NCBI GenBank assembly: GCA_023897205.1
Contig: JAHWDD010000004.1
Span: forward strand, 2,914,001-2,978,000
DNA length: 64,000 bases
Direction of reading: 5' to 3'
DNA from: Exophiala sp. HKRS030
Taxonomy: Eukaryota; Ascomycota; Eurotiomycetes; Chaetothyriales; Herpotrichiellaceae
A program made the translations under genes and the position numbers. The notes beneath the pieces are model-generated. The model searched no databases. It had not been told where the DNA came from and worked only from the letters and a program-made list of their open reading frames with translations. Of this stretch, positions 59,087-64,000 are shown one piece after another. How positions within the stretch are numbered: position 1 is the first letter of the stretch; the number at the start of each line of letters is the position of its first letter.

Positions 59087-59810
59087 ATGCAGGCACTCGT
59101 ATCTTCGAAAACTGTGAAATCAGCGTGTCAAATAGCAGGTAAAAGCCATGGCAAGCATGTTCAATCTATGATTGACGTTATCTCAGTGTTCAAAAGACCT
59201 CTGCGACAACTCAAGACGCGAAACAGCACAAATGGACTCTTATTTCCGCATCTATTGTGTTCAAAAGTGCAGTCCCGGTCAGTAGTAATTGACGTCGAGT
59301 AGCTAAAGACGATTTGCAAAGCTGATCGGATGCAGGTTATCCTCATCAACGACAACGACACCTTCGCAATCCCGATCGAACATACAACCACTAAGTCCAT
59401 CACAGCATGAGAAACTACTCGCGACTCAACGTCGTTCGCGCCCCGTCTCTCCCCATCTATCCATATACCAACCACAAATCCACTGGGTATCGGGTGCCAT
59501 AATGCGGAATGCGTCCATCATCATCGCGACGCCGATATACGTATTCGGAGCGGCGTATCTGGCTGCACCACTCATGGGATGGCACCTCGATACCGCGAGT
59601 CTCGTCGAGTGGTTCGGAGGATTGCCATATCCCACTCGATTGGCGATCAAAGGCTTTTTCGGCTTCCCGTTCGTCTTCCACATCGTCCACGGCCTGAAAC
59701 ATCTCATCTGGGACACTGGAGCCATGTACACGAGAAGACAAGTTTGGATTTCCGGCTGGGTCGGTATGGGACTCAGTGTGATAGGAACAATAGGCTTGAT
59801 GTTTTGGTAG
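59087..59810 (+). CDS. sdhC: Divergent succinate dehydrogenase cytochrome b560 subunit (SdhC/Sdh3 paralogue)
   Basis: Three exons (59087-59138, 59187-59277, 59336-59810) give 205 residues. The N-terminus is basic and Ser/Thr-rich (MQALVSSKTVKSACQIAVFK), as expected for mitochondrial import. The SdhC signature follows: RPVSPHLSIYQPQIHW, three TM segments (IYVFGAAYLAAPLMGWHL, LAIKGFFGFPFVFHIVHG, VGMGLSVIGTIGLMF) and KHLIWDTG. The heme-ligand His in FHIVHG is kept. The quinone-site stretch after IHW, normally W-x-L-S-S-x-H/N-R-I-T-G, here reads WVSGAIMRNAS: Arg kept, the usual Ser replaced by Gly and His/Asn by Met; GIRH is GLKH. This points to a paralogue of the complex II membrane anchor rather than the housekeeping copy (inference). 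It is divergent from a Zn2Cys6 regulator. Confidence 0.88.
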
Positions 59811-59922
59811 CCGGGAAGAAAAATTGACAAGGCAAACAATGCCACACAAGAATACAACACATGTGCACATTGTCTGTACAAAATACTCCTCTGTAGTTAT
59901 GTACTTACACATGATAGTCCAA

Positions 59923-61052
59923 TTACTCCACGACCTTTTCTTCCGATTGAGGAGGTTGAGCTTCAACCTTGTGCTTTCTTTCTCTCGTATCACACCCGAG
60001 CCACAACAAGTCAGGTCGACTGTAGTGACCACAAATGTCCAAGAAGCTGCGTGCCATGATTGACATGCTGGGATCGACATCCACCACGACCAGTCCTTCA
60101 GCCGTGGGTTCGAGAGGTTCCGACAGCATGCGGCCATCAGGTCCTATGACGGCCGATGATCCACCACCAGGTGTGTTCATGAGTGCGCCCTCTCTAGTTC
60201 CCATGGCATCGATCCCTTTTTCACCAAGGACGGTGGTCGCATGAAGAACAAAAGTCTGTGTCTCGATGGCGTACGTTCGAGATAGATTCAGACATCCTGG
60301 GAAGATGAGTCAGGGTCAACTCATCAAGATTAGAAGTTTACATTTCGGGACGTACCTTCTTTCGACATGGACCACAATTCGTGTCCAGCGTGAGGTGATA
60401 GTGGGGGCCACCCGGCGGAATGAATGTCCTCCCTCTGCGTGGCGGTGTGGTACTTGAGCAATGGTTGGACGTGTTCCCAGCAGGCAAGCGAACCCACACG
60501 TTTGCCGGTTTGTGTGGGGACGACATTCATCAGGCTGTTTCCTGAAGCGTCACCAAAGATGGTTCTTTCCATGTGCGTCGGTTTCAGTTTACGACGGTTC
60601 ATCAAGAGTTTGCCGTCGCTGTCGATAATCGCCTGGGCAATGTACACCGAGTTATTGTCGTTTTCCGAAAACCCCAGGGCGACCACGACGCCATTCTTCT
60701 TCGCGCACGCTTGTATCGTTCTCATCTCGTCCGAGTTCACGGCGAGAGAGTTTTGGATGTATCTAGTCGACAAGACAGGGTCTACCGGTCGGTGCCTAGC
60801 TAGCGATGAGGAACAATCCCTCGTGTCTTTCGTGTATGCACACTAAAAGGGCCAGAAAGGAAATACTTACCAAATCCAAGCGGGATAACCTGGGATGAAA
60901 GCTTCTGAAAAGCCCAAAACCTTGACACCTTTCTTCCCTGCTTCGTCGATGATTGCGCATGTTTTCTTGACTGAAGCCTGTAGGTCTAGCCATTCCGGCT
61001 CATATTGAGCTGCGGCAATCCGCATTGTGGTTGGTACTGATGTACTTCCCAT
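59923..61052 (-). CDS. Nitrilase (aliphatic nitrilase/cyanide-hydratase family)
   Basis: Three exons from the ATG at 61052. The catalytic triad is intact: Glu in [16 protein letters not shown], Lys in [12 protein letters not shown] and Cys in [16 protein letters not shown]. The first splice must use the TAG near 60802 so that WIW continues [16 protein letters not shown]; a later acceptor would create a stop. The middle has [21 protein letters not shown], the third exon [20 protein letters not shown] and [13 protein letters not shown], and the acidic tail ends at 59923. Length is about 330 residues. It hydrolyses organic nitriles to acids and ammonia in the cytosol; relatives include arylacetonitrilases and cyanide hydratases, and HIVHSAGWP-like wording cannot decide. 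Convergent with the SdhC paralogue. Confidence 0.92.
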
Positions 61053-62341
61053 TGTTAAAGAGGTTTACGATTGGTGTGATTGCGGTCGGTCAGATTTCGA
61101 ACTAAGAATAGGAAAAGGATTTACTCAAAAGCCACCTCCTGTGTTGTGATATCTGCACCACGCAAGATGATTGTTTGAAAGTGGTTTAAAGAAAGTAAAG
61201 AGACTTGTCAGTCGAATCAACTCACACACGATTTAGAGCCTCTTCATCGCCTGCCAAGGATCATCTTTTCGATAAACGTTCCCTAATCAGACCAAGGTAT
61301 GTTGACATCTTTTTGTTATCGGCTTCGCAACAGCTTCCCGAGTTCGTTCTTCAGCGGAGTGAGCGGGGGGCCTAGAATCTCGCTCTGGGGAGAAGGAAGA
61401 GCCCAAACTGTCGGTCGTCGATTGCGGCAGATAGAGCGGTAAGAATTCCGTCATTTTTGGCTCGCTTCGCTGCTATCATGAACTTTGCACTGTATGTTCA
61501 GCCCTCCAACTTTAACTGACTCGGTCAAGTTGAATCTTGTCTTTGAGCGAACTGATATCGCCAACGCTAGAGGTAGTCAGGAACCGCACATCTCCACCGC
61601 AGGTACGGATAATATCCGACGGGTATGAGAATTTGAGGGAGATGGCCGTGTGTCTTCGGAAGCCCTTCCCCATCGGCTAAGCCTTGTCCACGTACGGAGC
61701 ACAAGGGAACATGATTTACCTCAAAAGGAGCTTATGGGTTTGAGAAGTTCTTGACGATGCCTTTTGGACTTCCTCCCTTACGACCTTTGGAAGAACCATT
61801 CTCCGACGTCCACATATTGGCTGGTTCCCTCCCAGGGCTTGATACTCCTTTCTCCATGGTGACTACGTATGTCAGACAATTCATCACAAGTAACGAGAAC
61901 AAACATGACACGTGAGGTTCTACCTGCTTTTTATTCTTCATGACCTCGGCGACCTCGGCATGGCGCGTGTCAGAGATGACAAAAGACAGTTTCTACAGAG
62001 TAACTCATCATATCTGGTACGGACAGGGGAAGTAAAAGTCGACAAGCAGAATGGAAGACGTCACAATCCGAAACTCGACCACTTTGACCTTCCAGGGTCT
62101 GTTTGCTCAATTGATGATACCGTGCACACAAGAGAATCTTTTACTTAGGTAAATCCAGGTAAGGATTTCATTCTTCTTTTCTGCAGGTGTGCTATAAGGT
62201 ATCAAAAGAGTCCAACACCTTAAGGTGCTTGAAACAAGTAAAGCAAACGTTCTCCCATACTCCCGCACATTTCCAACATCGGTCGATCTTCTGTTGTATA
62301 CCTTCACCACGACAACTTACTATCTCCAACAAACATCCACA
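61053..62341. other. Long intergenic stretch
   Basis: 1.3 kb with no firm gene. A minus-strand frame ending at 61732 (MEKGVSSPGREPANMWTSEN then GSSKGRKGGSPKGIVKNFS) could be a small basic protein with one intron near 61870-61920, but there is no domain. A near copy of the TACTCCGTA motif lies at about 61693. Confidence 0.4.
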
Positions 62342-62653
62342 ATGGCCGCCGGCAAGACACTCAAAGAATTATCTATCAAATCCAACCCTACGGCTCTTGG
62401 AGATCCTGTTTCTCTCAAGGCTGAAACGTCCGACACTGAACCGACCGAAGAAGCTCGACCGAACAAAGCTGTTGATGGCGGTAAAAGTCTCAAGGACATC
62501 GCCCAACAAGATCTCCAAGAAGCGAAAACGGGCAATCGATCCATGCTCGGAGACCCAGTGAGCCTCAAGGCTGAGACGTCAGACAAGGACCCCTTCGAGG
62601 ACGATCAGATGGGTGGCCTCACCGACAGGAAGGAAAGAGATTCCAAGTTATGA
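62342..62653 (+). CDS. Small disordered protein with internal duplication
   Basis: Single exon of 103 codons from the ATG at 62342. Two copies of a unit are visible: KTLKELSIKSNPTALGDPVS with LKAETSDTEP, and KSLKDIAQQDLQ with RSMLGDPVSLKAETSDKDP; the core GDPVSLKAETSD is identical. The composition is polar and acidic/basic without Cys or Trp, so it is probably intrinsically disordered. I recall GDPVSLKAE-type repeats in small proteins of many Pezizomycotina with no known role. A CT-rich leader precedes the ATG, suggesting good expression (inference). Confidence 0.75.
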   Translation: MAAGKTLKELSIKSNPTALGDPVSLKAETSDTEPTEEARPNKAVDGGKSLKDIAQQDLQEAKTGNRSMLGDPVSLKAETSDKDPFEDDQMGGLTDRKERDSKL

Positions 62654-63024
62654 TTGTATGATGCTCGCGAAAAGGGGAAACATCTCTTCGGTACATTCAG
62701 TACATCAGCACCATGGCATGGTAACGTCCTAGTCCTTGTAACCAACACAGGCTGCAAGATAGCTAGAAATGCATTCAGGTACCAGCCATCCCCTAGTTCT
62801 ACGAAAGCTCATGCTTGCAATTTTACTCTTAGATGAGAATATTCATACACATACAAATCTACCGCATTAACCGCCTTCGATATCGACGTCCCAGTAGTAT
62901 CAGAGGTCGGTATGATAATGAGAAATGAAACCCCTTTCGTAGCCATAGTTCATTCAATCATGGAACCCCCAGCTAATTTACACTAGCATCCTGAAAGCCT
63001 GCCGTCTTTACTCACTAGTCTCGG
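62654..63024. other. Intergenic, convergent 3' ends
   Basis: No gene seen. Confidence 0.5.
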
Positions 63025-64000
63025 TCATGCATTCTGAAGAAGGACAACGATTGTCGCCTTGCGCCCTTGAACGTGGTCAAGATATGCATCCAATTCATCA
63101 TCTTCGTCAATCTGATAAGGGATCTCATTGCCGGAAGCATCCTTTTCAACGCCCTCAATGCGAGCAGGTTTCGTATTGGGATATTTGACAGCCAGCAATG
63201 CATGAAGTTCTTCTATCGTACGAGCCGACAATGATCCAAGCCACATTTTAGTATTGGCATACAATGTTGACCTAGGATGTGGTCGAATGTAGACAGGAAC
63301 GATGGCAGAGACGGGCGGTGCGGCGGCAACATTGCTTTCAGCAGCTTGAAGCAAGTCGGGATCAATCTGCAAGACTGAGAGATCAGTATTTTGTGCGGCG
63401 GCAGCAACTTCACTGAATGGGTTGACCGGCTGTAGAGGTGCATAAGCGTTGTCCGCAGTGGGTTGGGAGGCTGACTCCATCTCTGTATCGACTGAAGCTT
63501 GTACCGATTTTTGTCTGAATGTACCCTTCTTCTTTGCTCTATCATCTCGAACACGCTTCATGACGTCTCGACAAAGAAGCTCCAAAGCAGATGTCTTCTT
63601 TTCATGCAAGGGGTTATTTGCACCGTCAGCAAGAATGTGTTGCAGCAAAGGAGTATTGGCGATCCATCTATCTTTGAGCTCTTGCCATTTCTCCGGGCCC
63701 ATCTCGATCTTGCTCGTGTAGTGCTCAGACATGAGAATGTCATAGAACCCACTGCGGATCTGTCGGCTCTGTTCCGGGTTCAGACCCAGAACATTCTTCG
63801 ACTCCAAGATGGTCAGGCGGCGGCCCATGGTCCGTAGGCGTTTAGTGACATCAGTGCAGATGACATCCAGGGCAAGCTCCTTTTTCTTGGCCTCGACAGG
63901 ATCTGTCGGGTCAGTGTAAAACCTAGCCTGCAAGATGTCGCTTTCTTGAATGAGTCGATTCTTGATTGCTTGCCACTTGTCGGCTCCCGCAACAGTTTTC
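63025..64000 (-). CDS. Uncharacterised fungal protein with repeated KWQ-helix units (partial, runs off right edge)
   Basis: The frame is open from the right edge to the TGA at 63025 (about 325 residues of C-terminal part). Two similar helical units occur: ADKWQAIKNRLIQES with LALDVICTDVTKRLRTM, and PEKWQELKDRWIANT with SALELLCRDVMKRVRDDRAK. A Pro/Ala/Gln-rich linker follows, then a C-terminal PB1/ubiquitin-like stretch (STLYANTKMWLGSLSA, EIPYQIDEDDELDAYLDHVQ, KATIVVLLQNA). The acidic DEDDELDAYL motif resembles the OPCA of PB1 domains (inference). No known name; the N-terminus lies outside. Confidence 0.75.
   Translation of the reverse strand, partial: KTVAGADKWQAIKNRLIQESDILQARFYTDPTDPVEAKKKELALDVICTDVTKRLRTMGRRLTILESKNVLGLNPEQSRQIRSGFYDILMSEHYTSKIEMGPEKWQELKDRWIANTPLLQHILADGANNPLHEKKTSALELLCRDVMKRVRDDRAKKKGTFRQKSVQASVDTEMESASQPTADNAYAPLQPVNPFSEVAAAAQNTDLSVLQIDPDLLQAAESNVAAAPPVSAIVPVYIRPHPRSTLYANTKMWLGSLSARTIEELHALLAVKYPNTKPARIEGVEKDASGNEIPYQIDEDDELDAYLDHVQGRKATIVVLLQNA

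Overview
The window looks like nuclear DNA of a filamentous ascomycete (Pezizomycotina). Genes are dense and lie on both strands. Most are split by short GT-AG introns of about 45-100 bp with CTAAC/CTGAC-type branch points, and the families (siderophore-type MFS, CYP52-like P450, Zn2Cys6 regulator, CVNH lectin, kelch-BTB, fungal-only hypotheticals) are those of mould genomes. A Eurotiomycetes/Chaetothyriales-type black-yeast relative fits the gene mix, but that placement is inference. About 30 genes are supported. Several are small and so intron-rich that no long open frame marks them: an LC8 dynein light chain, a zinc-ribbon protein, the DNA-binding exons of a Zn2Cys6 factor and the 5' exons of an SdhC paralogue.

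Layout. 1-4.8 kb: zinc-ribbon gene, LC8 light chain and a decayed NLR/TPR gene. 4.8-8.2 kb: siderophore-type MFS transporter with two tandem GATA-repressor-type sites upstream, then a class I O-methyltransferase. 8.8-24 kb: conserved cell-biology block with a large uncharacterised disordered protein, Cdc20, a kelch-BTB protein, Rae1, cytosolic MetRS and Lto1. 24.5-40.7 kb: metabolism and membrane genes, namely a secreted SMP-30/lactonase-like protein, acetoacetyl-CoA synthetase, xylitol dehydrogenase, D-lactate dehydrogenase, a PAQR/Izh protein, a TLC-domain protein, a CVNH lectin fusion and a 2OG-Fe(II) dioxygenase. 40.7-44.9 kb: gene-poor, repeat-bearing stretch with a tRNA relic, an inverted/tandem repeat cluster and two poorly resolved small genes. 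44.9-61 kb: accessory catabolic or xenobiotic-type genes, namely a CYP52-like P450, a frame-broken small gene, a sulfatase, a TRI12-like MFS, a class III aminotransferase, a Zn2Cys6 regulator, a divergent SdhC and a nitrilase. 61-64 kb: a small internally duplicated protein and a partial gene leaving the right edge.

The most interesting points are: the divergent SdhC, whose quinone/SDHI-pocket segment lacks the usual Ser and Asn/His while heme and core residues remain, and which is transcribed divergently from a Zn2Cys6 regulator; the paired ATCAGATAA sites in front of the siderophore-type transporter; a tandem/inverted repeat cluster at 42.1-42.6 kb; and a small gene broken at a (GA)n run. 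No CRISPR, prophage, rRNA or intact transposon was seen. Splice sites were chosen by reading frame and family similarity recalled from knowledge; nothing was aligned by computer.
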